A stretch of 44,712 bases of DNA from an uncultured Anaerolineae bacterium (GTDB lineage Bacteria; Chloroflexota; Anaerolineae; J036; Brachytrichaceae). Position numbers and translations under genes: made by a program. The stretch spans positions 1 through 44,712 of the forward strand of contig CALBEF010000077.1 in the NCBI GenBank assembly GCA_937927775.1, read 5' to 3'. Shown one piece after another: positions 24,295 to 32,611 of the stretch. A model generated the notes under the pieces. That model was given only the letters and a program-made list of their open reading frames with translations. It was not told where the DNA came from and did no database searches. Within the stretch, counting starts at the first letter, position 1, and every line of letters starts with the position of its first letter.

Positions 24295-25349
24295 TACACC
24301 CCTTTCCACACCTTGAAATACGCCCGCGCCACGCGCAGGTCTTCGAGCGCCTCCTGCGCGTCGCAGGGCGGCTTGATCTCGCCCTTGATGGCGCGCACGA
24401 AGTTTATGGCCTGCTGGCGCATGGCGTGCACCCACGGCAGCGTCGGCACAGTTGTTTGCGGGGCGGCGCCGTTGCCTGGGTCGCGCAGGATCTCGACCCG
24501 GCCAGGTCGGTTGCAGGCTAAGGGCGCCGGCAGATCCAGCTTGACATAGCCGCGCTCGAACCCCACCAGCGCGGATTCCTGCCAGTCGATGGAGGTCTGG
24601 TAGGGCGACATCTCCAGCACGCCGGTGACGCCGCCGGCGCTCTCGACGCCCATCACGACGCCGGCCGGATCGGCAAAGATCACGCGATACGGCTCGCCCA
24701 GCAGGTAGCGCAGCAGATTGACCTGGTGAATGTAGTAGTTCACAAAACTGACGTATTGCCTGCAGGTTTCGGCGTCCATGTCATCGGGCGGCGGGTCGCC
24801 TGGAAGCTGGGGATAGGGTTCGTCTGTGGTAATCAGGTCGTTGAACCCGCCGGCAATCCAGTCTCCCGGCGGCATGGTCACGCGCACGTAGCGCATGCGG
24901 CCCAGTTCGCCGCTCTGCTTCAGGCGGTCGATTTCGGCGCGGGCGCACATCGTGGCCGGGTCGCTGCGCTTGTGATAGCCGACCATGTGCCACGCGCCGC
25001 CGGCGCTGAGCGCAGTCAGCATCTGCTCGCCCACCTGAGGCGAGGCTGCCAGCGGCTTCTCGGTCAGAATGGGCACGCCGGCCTTGTAGAGCGGCGCAAT
25101 GATCTGGCCGTGCCGGTCGAACGGCTGCGCAGCCACGATGCCATCGAGCTGCTCGCGCGCGAGCATTTCCTCGCCGGTGGCGTAGACGCGCGGCACGTTG
25201 TACTTCTGCGCCACAGCCTGCGCCAGCCGGGGACGCACTTCGGCCAGCGCTACCACCTCGCACTCGGGCAGGCAGGCATAGTTCTTGAGATGAGCGCATT
25301 GCCCCATGCTGCCCACTCCCACAAAACCGATGCGCACTTTGTCTGGCAT
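24294..25349 (-). CDS. Gfo/Idh/MocA family NAD(P)-dependent oxidoreductase
   Basis: 351 residues. N-terminal Rossmann fold (GFVGVGSMGQ), the family EKPLAAS motif with catalytic Lys, and a C-terminal alpha/beta dimerisation domain with NYYIHQVNLLRYLLGEP. It oxidises a sugar or inositol hydroxyl. A clear ribosome site (GGAGAAGACTC then ATG) decides the start. It precedes the TIM-barrel isomerase; a PIG-L deacetylase is divergent. The stop codon is directly followed by a heptamer tract. Confidence 0.92.
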   Translation of the reverse strand: MPDKVRIGFVGVGSMGQCAHLKNYACLPECEVVALAEVRPRLAQAVAQKYNVPRVYATGEEMLAREQLDGIVAAQPFDRHGQIIAPLYKAGVPILTEKPLAASPQVGEQMLTALSAGGAWHMVGYHKRSDPATMCARAEIDRLKQSGELGRMRYVRVTMPPGDWIAGGFNDLITTDEPYPQLPGDPPPDDMDAETCRQYVSFVNYYIHQVNLLRYLLGEPYRVIFADPAGVVMGVESAGGVTGVLEMSPYQTSIDWQESALVGFERGYVKLDLPAPLACNRPGRVEILRDPGNGAAPQTTVPTLPWVHAMRQQAINFVRAIKGEIKPPCDAQEALEDLRVARAYFKVWKGV

Positions 25350-25491
25350 GAGTCTTCTCCTTCCTCGCGGATGTGTTGATCCGCGCGCGTTGTAGCCGAC
25401 ATTGTATGCGCCTGCGCATCAGGCGCAGAAACAGTCGTACACTACCACAATTCCTGCGCGCCGCGCAGTGACTGGAGCGTTGACACAAGCT

Positions 25492-26235
25492 ATGACAACG
25501 AGCAATGGATTTGTTCCCGCATCGGCGATGGCAGTGGTGGCCCATCCGGACGATATCGAGTTCGGTTGCGCCGGCACAGTGGCGAAGTGGGTGCGGCGCG
25601 GCTGCCGTGTTGTGTACGTGGTCGTCACCAGCGGCAACATCGGCACGCACGACGCCGGCCACACCCCAGACACGCTGGCCGCAGTCCGCGAACAGGAGCA
25701 ACTGGCTGCCGCCGCAGTGTGCGGCGTGCATGAGGTGGAGTTCCTGCGTTATAACGACGGCGAAGTGATGCCCACGCTCGAACTGCGCAGGGACATCGTG
25801 CGCATGATCCGCAAGCACAAGCCGGAAGTCGTGTTCGCGCTCGACCCGACCATGCTGTGGAGCGGCAACGAATACATCAATCACCCGGATCACCGCGCCG
25901 TTGGTCTGGCGACGCTCGACGCCATCGCGCCGGTGGCCGCGATGCCGTTGATGTATCCTGAACTGGGCGAGGCCCATCGCGTGCGCGAGGTGTGGATTCA
26001 GTGGCCGCAGCAGCCCGACACGTGGATCGACATCAGCGAGACCATCGATCTGAAGATGGAGGCGCTGCGCCAGCACAAGAGCCAGGTGTCGGAGGAGACG
26101 GCGCAGAGCATCCGCGCGTGGGCGCTGGAGGCCGGCCGGGGGCTGGCGCCGGCGGAGGCGTACAAAGTCATGCTGCTTGTTCCACGTGAGACCCGCCCAT
26201 CCGAATCGGCCACGCATAACACAACAGATGGCTAG
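25492..26235 (+). CDS. PIG-L/LmbE family deacetylase
   Basis: 247 residues. Zn-dependent N-acetylglucosaminyl-type deacetylase: metal motif AVVAHPDDIEFGC, then TSGNIGTHDAG, AREQEQ-like VREQEQLAAA, and NHPDHRAVG carrying the third His ligand. Substrates of the family include GlcNAc-inositol, bacillithiol precursors and N-acetyl sugars. Its neighbours (oxidoreductase and isomerase) point to sugar or amino-sugar metabolism. The start MTTSNGF is chosen over an earlier Met 30 codons upstream, which lacks homology. Confidence 0.88.
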   Translation: MTTSNGFVPASAMAVVAHPDDIEFGCAGTVAKWVRRGCRVVYVVVTSGNIGTHDAGHTPDTLAAVREQEQLAAAAVCGVHEVEFLRYNDGEVMPTLELRRDIVRMIRKHKPEVVFALDPTMLWSGNEYINHPDHRAVGLATLDAIAPVAAMPLMYPELGEAHRVREVWIQWPQQPDTWIDISETIDLKMEALRQHKSQVSEETAQSIRAWALEAGRGLAPAEAYKVMLLVPRETRPSESATHNTTDG

Positions 26236-26278
26236 ATAACCGGTCTGCGGCGCGCAATCCTGCGCTGATTCTCGATCA

Positions 26279-26316
26279 ACATGCCCGGCTGCAATCAGTC
26301 GGGCATGTTTTGTTTT
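26279..26316 (+). terminator. Rho-independent terminator after PIG-L gene
   Basis: Stem ACATGCCCG / CGGGCATGT (9 bp), 12-nt loop, followed by TTTTGTTTT. Confidence 0.9.
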
Positions 26317-26328
26317 CGATGTGGCTGA

Positions 26329-26337
26329 TGCTACAAT
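26329..26337 (+). promoter_or_regulatory. Extended -10 of DsbB-cytochrome c gene
   Basis: TGC-TACAAT; predicted start near 26344, leaving a leader of about 50 nt that includes a short TTGACTC-type repeat at 26346-26361. Confidence 0.45.
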
Positions 26338-26395
26338 CCCGCGCGTTTGACTCTTTGACTCATTGTGGCGCGGCAGCCGCATCGGTTGCCGGGCA

Positions 26396-27412
26396 ATGTT
26401 GGTGTCGCAGATGAAAGACCGTCAGGTTGATACGGATGCCGAGCGCGCGGATGACGTCCGGCATGTTCCAGACGACGATCTGGAGCCATTGGCGGAGAAC
26501 CGGCTGTTCCAAACAATCGGCCAGACCAGCCGCTATGTTGCGTTGCTGACCGCCTGGGTTGCCACCAGCGGCAGCCTGTATATGAGCGAGGCGCTGGGCT
26601 GGATTCCGTGTGTGTTGTGCTGGTATCAACGCATCCTGATGTACCCGCTGGCGCTCATCACGGCGCTGGGCATTCTGACCAGCGACCGCCGTATGCATCG
26701 CTATCTGCTGGCGCTGGCCGTGCCCGGCGCGGGTATGTCGCTGTACCACTATCTCTATCAGAAGAGCGACTTTGTGCGCGGCCTGTTTCCATCCTCGTGC
26801 GCGGTGGGCGTGCCCTGTTCGGCTGATTATTTGAACTGGCTGGGCGGCGCGGTGACGATTCCCTTTCTCGCGCTGGTCGCATTCATTGTCATCGTGCTCG
26901 CGGCGATTGCTTCGCGCCTGGCCGATGAGCCTGAGCCTGAGGCGCCGGAGACATCGGCAATGACGCGCGCAAGCCAGCCCCGGCTGGCGCGCGTCGCGCT
27001 GGTGGTTGCGATCATCGCCGGCGTGGTGGGCGCGTTTCTGCTGGCCGGCAGCGCGACTGTTCAGGGACAGTCGGCTGCGCAGGCGCCGACACCCCCATTG
27101 CCGGCGGTCACCGCCAGCCCGGCCCTGCTGGCCAAAGGCAAAGCGGTGTACGAAGTGGCCTGCATCGGCTGCCATGGCCCGGCCGGCGAAGGCGTGGCCT
27201 CGATCAGGCCGATCACCAATTCGGCGCTGTTGCGAACGGGGTCAGACGCGGAACTGGCGCAACTGGTGCGAGCCGGCCGGCGGGCAAACGACCCGCACAA
27301 TGTGAGCGGCCTGGCCATGCCGGCCGGCGGGGGCATCGCCGGCATGACGGACGAAGACATCCGCGCTGTGATTGCCTACATGCGCCGTCTGGCGACTGCT
27401 GGCGCCGATTAG
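26396..27412 (+). CDS. DsbB - cytochrome c fusion protein
   Basis: 338 residues. Residues about 40-175 are a DsbB-type disulfide-bond oxidoreductase with four membrane helices, the redox pair CVLC (Cys72/75) followed by WYQRI, and the second periplasmic pair Cys135 and Cys141 (SSCAVGVPCS). After an acidic linker comes a fifth membrane helix (about 198-218) and a periplasmic c-type cytochrome domain with heme motif CIGCH (256-260) and likely Met308 ligand (LAMPAGG). DsbB normally gives electrons from protein thiols to quinone; the attached heme suggests electrons could reach a cytochrome or terminal oxidase directly. The start is uncertain among a TTG at 26363, ATG 26396 and ATG 26411. Confidence 0.9.
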   Translation: MLVSQMKDRQVDTDAERADDVRHVPDDDLEPLAENRLFQTIGQTSRYVALLTAWVATSGSLYMSEALGWIPCVLCWYQRILMYPLALITALGILTSDRRMHRYLLALAVPGAGMSLYHYLYQKSDFVRGLFPSSCAVGVPCSADYLNWLGGAVTIPFLALVAFIVIVLAAIASRLADEPEPEAPETSAMTRASQPRLARVALVVAIIAGVVGAFLLAGSATVQGQSAAQAPTPPLPAVTASPALLAKGKAVYEVACIGCHGPAGEGVASIRPITNSALLRTGSDAELAQLVRAGRRANDPHNVSGLAMPAGGGIAGMTDEDIRAVIAYMRRLATAGAD

Positions 27413-27426
27413 CTTCCCGACTGCAT

Positions 27427-28104
27427 ATGGCCGGCAAGAAGTCCGTTTTCTCCCGCCGCTGGAAGTGGAACAAACGCGCCCCGTTGCGCGGCTTCTACAA
27501 TTTCTGCCTGCGGCTGTTCTACCGCCTGCTCGCCCGGCACACCGTGATCGGCCTGGAGCATGTGCCGGCAAGCGGGCCGGCGATCGTCATGATTAACCAT
27601 GTGGCCTGGGCCGATCCGTTCGTTGTGCTGGCGGCGCTGGGCCGGCCCATTGTGCCGATGGCAAAAGTCGAGGTGTTTGAAGACTGGCGCATCCGCTGGC
27701 TGACTGCGCCCTACGGCGCGATTCCCGTGCATCGCGGCGATGTGGATACCCAGGCCATTCGTTCGGCGATGGAAGTGTTGAGCGAGGGCGGGCTGGTGTT
27801 GATCTCGCCCGAAGGCACGCGCAGCGACACCGGCGGCCTGATCCAGGGTCAGGAAGGCATGGCTTATCTGGCCGCGCGGGCCGGCGCGCCGATATTGCCG
27901 GTGGCGATCACCGGCACGCCGTTATTGAACGCCCATCTCAAGCGCCTGCGGCGCGCGCCCATCACGATTACCGTGGGCCGGCCCTTCCGCCTGGATGCCG
28001 GGGGCGGCAAACTCAGCCGCGATGTGTTGCGCCGGCTGACCGACGAGGCGATGCGCCATCTGGCGGCGATTCTGCCGGAAGACATGCGCGGCGTGTATCG
28101 TTGA
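27427..28104 (+). CDS. plsC: 1-acyl-sn-glycerol-3-phosphate acyltransferase (PlsC family)
   Basis: 225 residues. Catalytic H-x4-D in NHVAWADP, then substrate motif PVHRGD and ISPEGTRSD, in the normal order for the family. Makes phosphatidic acid at the membrane from lysophosphatidate. A basic N-terminus and hydrophobic stretch suggest membrane association. It lies 14 bp after the DsbB-cytochrome c gene and 10 bp before the radical SAM gene, so the three probably share a transcript. Confidence 0.92.
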   Translation: MAGKKSVFSRRWKWNKRAPLRGFYNFCLRLFYRLLARHTVIGLEHVPASGPAIVMINHVAWADPFVVLAALGRPIVPMAKVEVFEDWRIRWLTAPYGAIPVHRGDVDTQAIRSAMEVLSEGGLVLISPEGTRSDTGGLIQGQEGMAYLAARAGAPILPVAITGTPLLNAHLKRLRRAPITITVGRPFRLDAGGGKLSRDVLRRLTDEAMRHLAAILPEDMRGVYR

Positions 28105-28114
28105 GACTGGAGCA

Positions 28115-29692
28115 ATGGCGGGCATTATCAAAAGCGTCGAGCCGTTTAGCGTCGCCGCGGCCGCCGGCCTGTTGCCGGGCGACGCGCTGCTTGCCATCAA
28201 CGGCCACCGCTTGCGCGATGTGATCGACGCGCAGTTCTACGCTGCTGAAGACCGGCTCGAACTGACGTTCGAGCGCGCCGGCGTCGAGCACGTTGCCCAT
28301 GTCCGCCGCGCGTTTGGCCAGGCGCTAGGCATCGCGTTCGAGCACCCCACCTTTGATATCGACATTCGCCGTTGCAACAACCTGTGCCCGTTCTGTTTTG
28401 TGTTGCAGAACGCACCGCGCATGCGCCGCACGCTGTACATCAAGGACGATGACTATCGCTACTCGTTCCTGTTCGGCCACTTCGTGACTCTAACGAATCT
28501 GAGCCAGGAGGACTGGGAGCGCATCGCCGAACAGCGTCTGAGTCCGCTGTATGTGTCCGTGCACGCCACCGACGTGGAGATTCGACGCAAGTGCCTGCGC
28601 AATCCGAGCGCGCCGGATGTGCTGGCGCAGTTGCGCTGGCTGGCCGAGCGCGGCATCGAGACACACACACAACTGGTCATCACCCCCGGCCTGAACGACG
28701 GCGCGCACCTCGACAAAAGCGTGCGCGACCTGGCCGAGTTGTATCCGCGCGTTCAGTCGGTCAGTGTTGTGCCGGTGGGTCTGACCAAACACCACAAATA
28801 CGGCCATCGTCCGCACACCGCTGTGGAATGCGCGCGCATGATCGAGCAGGTGCGCGCATGGCAGCGCGTCTTCCGCGAAAGGCTGGGTGTTGGTTTTGTT
28901 CATGCCACAGACGAGTGGTATCTCGTGGCCGACAGGCCGCTGCCGCGCAAGCGCGACTACGACGGCCTGGCGCTTCAGGAAAACGGGCTGGGCATGACGC
29001 GCGATTTTCTGCATGAGTGGCAGCGGCTCAAGCGAACGGAGATCGGGCGCGGGACGCGGGGCGCAGAGCACGGATCACAGAATACAGAGCACAGAGCACA
29101 GAGCACAGAGCGCAGAGCACAGAGCGCAGAGCACAGAGCGCAGAGCGCAGAAGACGGAATACGCACTACGCACTACGCACTACGCGCCACGCAACACGCA
29201 ACACGCACTACGCACTACGCAACGTCGAATCCAGAATCCAAAATCCAAAATCCAAAATCGGCAGTGCTGGCGACCGGCGCATTGTTCGCCCCCACGCTGC
29301 GCAAGGTGGCGCGCGAGTTTGCCGCGTTGACCGGCATTCCGCTGAACGTGGTAGCGATTGCCAATGAGAAGCTGGGTGAAACCATCACGGTGGCCGGCCT
29401 GCTCATGGGCGCCGACGTGATTCGTCAGCTCTCCGCAATGGATATGCCGCCGTCGGCGATGGTGATCCTGCCGCGCATCATGTTCGATCATCCGGACGGG
29501 GTGGCGCTGGATGATGTGTCGCCGGCGGAAATTGCGCGCGCGCTGGGCCGGCCGGTGGCGCTGGCCGACTGGATGGGGGATGTGCTCGACGCTCTGAACG
29601 GGCGCAACCCGCTGCTTTTTGATCCGGCTGCGCCGGTCACCGAGGCGCCGGTTACGCGGGAGGGGGGCTGGACGGTGGAGAAATACCTGTAG
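28115..29692 (+). CDS. PDZ - radical SAM - DUF512 protein with an internal repeat insertion
   Basis: 525 residues. N-terminal PDZ-like segment (GIIKSVEPFSVAAAAGLLPGD), a radical SAM-like Fe-S region with CxxxCxxC (Cys87, 91, 94; RCNNLCPFCF) and VSVHATD, and a C-terminal DUF512 Rossmann-like domain (VLATGALFAPTLRKVA, MGADVIRQL). The family function is unsolved. Between the two main domains, residues about 312-383 are low-complexity sequence (EHRAQSTERRAQSAEHRAQ type) encoded by 31 consecutive 7-bp units; homologs have only a short linker here. The frame stays open through the whole tract. A TGGAGCA ribosome site precedes the ATG. Confidence 0.9.
   Translation: MAGIIKSVEPFSVAAAAGLLPGDALLAINGHRLRDVIDAQFYAAEDRLELTFERAGVEHVAHVRRAFGQALGIAFEHPTFDIDIRRCNNLCPFCFVLQNAPRMRRTLYIKDDDYRYSFLFGHFVTLTNLSQEDWERIAEQRLSPLYVSVHATDVEIRRKCLRNPSAPDVLAQLRWLAERGIETHTQLVITPGLNDGAHLDKSVRDLAELYPRVQSVSVVPVGLTKHHKYGHRPHTAVECARMIEQVRAWQRVFRERLGVGFVHATDEWYLVADRPLPRKRDYDGLALQENGLGMTRDFLHEWQRLKRTEIGRGTRGAEHGSQNTEHRAQSTERRAQSAEHRAQSAEDGIRTTHYALRATQHATRTTHYATSNPESKIQNPKSAVLATGALFAPTLRKVAREFAALTGIPLNVVAIANEKLGETITVAGLLMGADVIRQLSAMDMPPSAMVILPRIMFDHPDGVALDDVSPAEIARALGRPVALADWMGDVLDALNGRNPLLFDPAAPVTEAPVTREGGWTVEKYL
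29047..29263. repeat. 31-unit heptamer tract inside a coding sequence
   Basis: 217 bp with a continuous 7-bp period, in three blocks: GCRCAGA-type (29047-29158), CTACGCA/ACACGCA-type (29159-29221) and ATCCAAA-type (29222-29263). All three blocks are stop-free in every forward frame. Confidence 0.95.
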
Positions 29693-29729
29693 GGCAAGCC
29701 GCCGGGCTTGCCTTCTGGCGGCTTGCCCT
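29691..29729. terminator. Bidirectional terminator between DUF512 gene and rpoD
   Basis: Perfect 13-bp stem AGGGCAAGCCGCC / GGCGGCTTGCCCT with a 13-nt loop, in the convergent gap. The loop contains GGGCTTGCC, able to form an alternative stem with the left arm. A related GGCAGGCCGCCGGCTTGCC sequence lies near 22290. Confidence 0.7.
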
Positions 29730-29736
29730 GCAAGCG

Positions 29737-31074
29737 TCACTCCTTCAGGAAGTCGCGCAGTTTGCGGGCGTGGGCCGGGTGACGCAGCCGGCTGAGCGCC
29801 TGCGCCTCGATCTGGCGAACGCGCTCGCGCGTCACGCCCAGTTTCCTGCCCACTTCTTCCAGAGTGTAGGTTTCGCCGTCCAGCAGACCGTAGCGTAATT
29901 GCAGAATGCGCACCTCGCGCGGAGGCAGGGTGGCCAGTATGTCCGACAACTGCTCGCGCAGCATCTGGGTCGTCACCACTTCAGCCGGCGCCGGGCTGTC
30001 CTCGTCTGGAATGAAATCACCGAGCACGCTTTCTTCTTCGTCGTCGGTGGGCGTCTCCAGGCTGATCGGCCGCCGGGCGACCTGGATCATCTGCTCGGCT
30101 TTGCGCACAGTCACATTCAGCGCCTCGGCCAGTTCGGCGACGGTGGGATCGCGCCCAAGCTCCTGGGTCAACTGGTGGCTGGCGCGCAACAGCCGGTTGA
30201 TTTGATCGCCCATGTGCACCGGCACGCGAATGGTGCGGCCCTGATCGGCAATGGCGCGCGTAACGGCCTGGCGAATCCACCAGGTGGCGTAGGTGCTGAA
30301 CTTGTGTCCGCGCCGCCAGTCGAACTTCTTGGCGGCGCGGATGAGGCCGATGTTGCCTTCCTGAATCAGGTCCAGGAACGGCACGCCGCGCCCGATGTAC
30401 TTCTTGGCGACGCTGATGACCAGGCGTGAGTTGGCGTTGATCAGGTGCTCGCGGGCGGCCATGCCATCTTCGCCCATCTGATTCAGTCGCAAGCGCTCTT
30501 TTTCTTCCAGCTTCTCCGCGTCGGTTTCGGCGATCATGTCTCGCGCAGCCTTGCCGCGCTCCATGCGCTGAGCAAGATCTACTTCCTGCGCCGCCGTCAA
30601 GAGCGGCACGCGGCCAATCTCTTTCAGATACAGGCCGACCGTGTCATCAGCTTCGATGGCCTCGAGCAGGTTCTCGTTGTTGTGGTCGTTGTACTCGTCC
30701 TCGTCCTCGTCCTCTTCATAGGCGAGCTGATCTGCCGCTTCGTCCTCGCTGGGGACAATCTGGATACCGGCGTCTGCCAGCGCGGCAAATACGTCTTCCA
30801 TTTGCTCGAGGTTTTTCTCGGCATCTGGGAACGCGGCCAGGATGTCATCGTATGTGACATAACCCTTTTCGCGGCCAATATTGAGCAGTTGTTCCTCACC
30901 CGACAACTCCTCAACGGTGTCTTCCAGGACCACCGGCACCGCGTCTTTGACATCTTTCCTGGCCACTTTGCCGTCTGGGGGAGTCGCGGCGGGCTTGACC
31001 GCTTTGGCACTCACGGCCGCCTTGCCGTTCTTTGCCAAAGGAGCCTTCTCGGTTTTCTTCTTGCGAATGGCCAT
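29737..31074 (-). CDS. rpoD: Primary RNA polymerase sigma factor RpoD/SigA
   Basis: 445 residues. Region 1.1-like start ([17 protein letters not shown]), a very acidic stretch (about 118-132), region 1.2 ([16 protein letters not shown]), region 2 ([47 protein letters not shown]), region 3 and region 4 with [20 protein letters not shown]. The basic Lys/Ala N-terminus is typical. It directs housekeeping transcription. A consensus promoter lies about 165 nt upstream. Confidence 0.97.
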   Translation of the reverse strand: MAIRKKKTEKAPLAKNGKAAVSAKAVKPAATPPDGKVARKDVKDAVPVVLEDTVEELSGEEQLLNIGREKGYVTYDDILAAFPDAEKNLEQMEDVFAALADAGIQIVPSEDEAADQLAYEEDEDEDEYNDHNNENLLEAIEADDTVGLYLKEIGRVPLLTAAQEVDLAQRMERGKAARDMIAETDAEKLEEKERLRLNQMGEDGMAAREHLINANSRLVISVAKKYIGRGVPFLDLIQEGNIGLIRAAKKFDWRRGHKFSTYATWWIRQAVTRAIADQGRTIRVPVHMGDQINRLLRASHQLTQELGRDPTVAELAEALNVTVRKAEQMIQVARRPISLETPTDDEEESVLGDFIPDEDSPAPAEVVTTQMLREQLSDILATLPPREVRILQLRYGLLDGETYTLEEVGRKLGVTRERVRQIEAQALSRLRHPAHARKLRDFLKE

Positions 31075-31245
31075 TCCAAATCCTATGTATCTTCCGCCAG
31101 AATGAGATGGCGATGAGACCAGTCTGCTTGCAGTATTAACTCCGTCCGTGAGGCAGCCCTGAGAACACTAGAAGCAGGTTTCACCGGGCCGGCGCAAACG
31201 AAACGAACTGTCGCGGTCGAACTTGACAGAATCCGCCTGTGAGAG

Positions 31246-31274
31246 ATGTTAGTTAACAGAAGGACGATTGTCAA
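31246..31274 (-). promoter_or_regulatory. Sigma-70 promoter of rpoD
   Basis: Minus-strand TTGACA (31269-31274), 17-nt spacer, TAACAT (31246-31251). Predicted start near 31239 gives a 5' leader of about 165 nt before the rpoD ATG at 31074. Confidence 0.7.
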
Positions 31275-31343
31275 GCACGAAAAGCCGCCGTTTGCGCCGT
31301 TTTGGGGCTTTGTGCACCGCGATTTCCCGGCGTTTACCCCCGG

Positions 31344-32570
31344 TCAGGGCAGGGCGCCCACATAGACCCATCGAGACACGAGCGTGCCGCTTCCGTCGCG
31401 CAGTTCCGCAACATCGCCACTGTTCGACCACACCGGCGCGTCTGCGCCGAACATCAGCGTCCCGCATGTTCCAAACGCGATCGGCGAATTGGTATACACC
31501 CGGCAGGTGTCGCCGGGAAACATGACCATCCCGTTGCTGAAGGTGTATACCCGGTTGGTTGACACTGCCCGGAGTGTCCAGTTCGACAGATCTATCGGCT
31601 CACCGCTCTGATTTGCGATTTCAACAAACTCATTGGCCTCATTGGTGGCCGGATCGCCCAGGTACTGAATGGCGGTAATGGCGATGGGGCCTGTGATGAT
31701 GTTGCTCGATATCGCCGGCGGAGGGGCATCTGTCGGCGCCGGCGGGGCTGCTTCCGGCGTCGGCGGCTCGGTGGGTGGGGGGAGCGCTGTGTCGGTTGGG
31801 AGGGGCGGGGCGGGCGCGCTGGTGTCTGTCGGCGTCTCAATCGGCCCCGGCTGGGATTGATCCGCTGGCGGCAGGGTTGCGCGAGACTGCGGGTCAATGG
31901 TGGGGATCGCATCGACAGGCAGGGTTGCCACCTCGACTTCGAGCGCTGTCGTCGGCGCCGGCGGATTGTTGTCGGCGTTGATCGAGACTGTGGCTGTGGC
32001 CGCGCCGTCAGCGATGCCGTTCGCGCCGCGCGTGGCCGGCGTATCCGGGCCGGGCGTCTGGAGCGGGGATTCAAGCGGCCCAATGGGCTGCGTTCCGCCA
32101 TGCGGCGTGGATGCGCCTGACGTGTTGGCTGCGGCGATCATCTGGCGTGTCTGGGCCATCCCAGGGCTGAGCAGCAGGGCCGTGGCACATGCGCATACGA
32201 TGGCGACCATCAGGCCGGCGGCGATCAGCACCAGCCAGACCAGCGCGCTGGACACAGGCAATCCCGGCCCGGGCGAAGGCTGCCACGACGTGGGCGCTGT
32301 CAACTCGAACACCTGCCGCCGGGTCAAGGGGCCGGCCATCAGACGCGCCGCGATCTCCGGGTAGCGCGCCCTGAAACCCTCTGCAATGTTGACATGCTGC
32401 GAGCGGCGCGTTGCGCGCTCCAGGGTGAGCCGGCTGCCGCAAACTCCGCAGATCCCCAGCAGGCTTGCTGCGTCATCTGCCGGCTCGAAATTGAGCGCGC
32501 GCTGATGGCACACCGGACAGGTGTCCGGCGGGATATTGGCGATATCCAGGGCGCGATTCTCTGTCGCCAT
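31344..32570 (-). CDS. Zinc-ribbon, membrane-anchored lamin-tail-domain protein
   Basis: 408 residues. N-terminal cytoplasmic zinc ribbon with CPVCH (about 18-22) and CGVCG (about 41-45), a helical segment with RARYPEIAARL, one membrane helix (about 106-132), a Pro/Thr/Ala-rich extracellular spacer of about 160 residues, and a C-terminal lamin-tail domain (IAITAIQYLGDPATNEANEFVEI in two parts, IDLSNWTLRA, MFPGDTCRVYT). Lamin-tail domains in bacteria are extracellular beta domains of unknown role. ATG at 32570 is preferred to a TTG four codons upstream. It lies between the phosphoribosyltransferase and rpoD on the same strand. Confidence 0.85.
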   Translation of the reverse strand: MATENRALDIANIPPDTCPVCHQRALNFEPADDAASLLGICGVCGSRLTLERATRRSQHVNIAEGFRARYPEIAARLMAGPLTRRQVFELTAPTSWQPSPGPGLPVSSALVWLVLIAAGLMVAIVCACATALLLSPGMAQTRQMIAAANTSGASTPHGGTQPIGPLESPLQTPGPDTPATRGANGIADGAATATVSINADNNPPAPTTALEVEVATLPVDAIPTIDPQSRATLPPADQSQPGPIETPTDTSAPAPPLPTDTALPPPTEPPTPEAAPPAPTDAPPPAISSNIITGPIAITAIQYLGDPATNEANEFVEIANQSGEPIDLSNWTLRAVSTNRVYTFSNGMVMFPGDTCRVYTNSPIAFGTCGTLMFGADAPVWSNSGDVAELRDGSGTLVSRWVYVGALP

Positions 32571-32611
32571 GCGCGCAGGCAAGGGGTGTCAGACGCTCCG
32601 TGGATGTCTGC

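Noticed and set aside
24781-26382. 533-codon minus-strand frame spanning PIG-L and oxidoreductase genes
   Set aside because: Crosses two real genes and a divergent promoter region; Arg/Gln/His-rich.
29047-29263. Intron, inserted mobile element or assembly break in the DUF512 gene
   Set aside because: No terminal inverted repeats, target duplication or transposase; the same unit families occur elsewhere in the window, so a repeat expansion is simpler.
31223-31251. Second plus-strand promoter (TTGACA at 31223) in the rpoD leader
   Set aside because: The -10 at 17-bp spacing (ATGTTA) is poor and no plus-strand gene follows.
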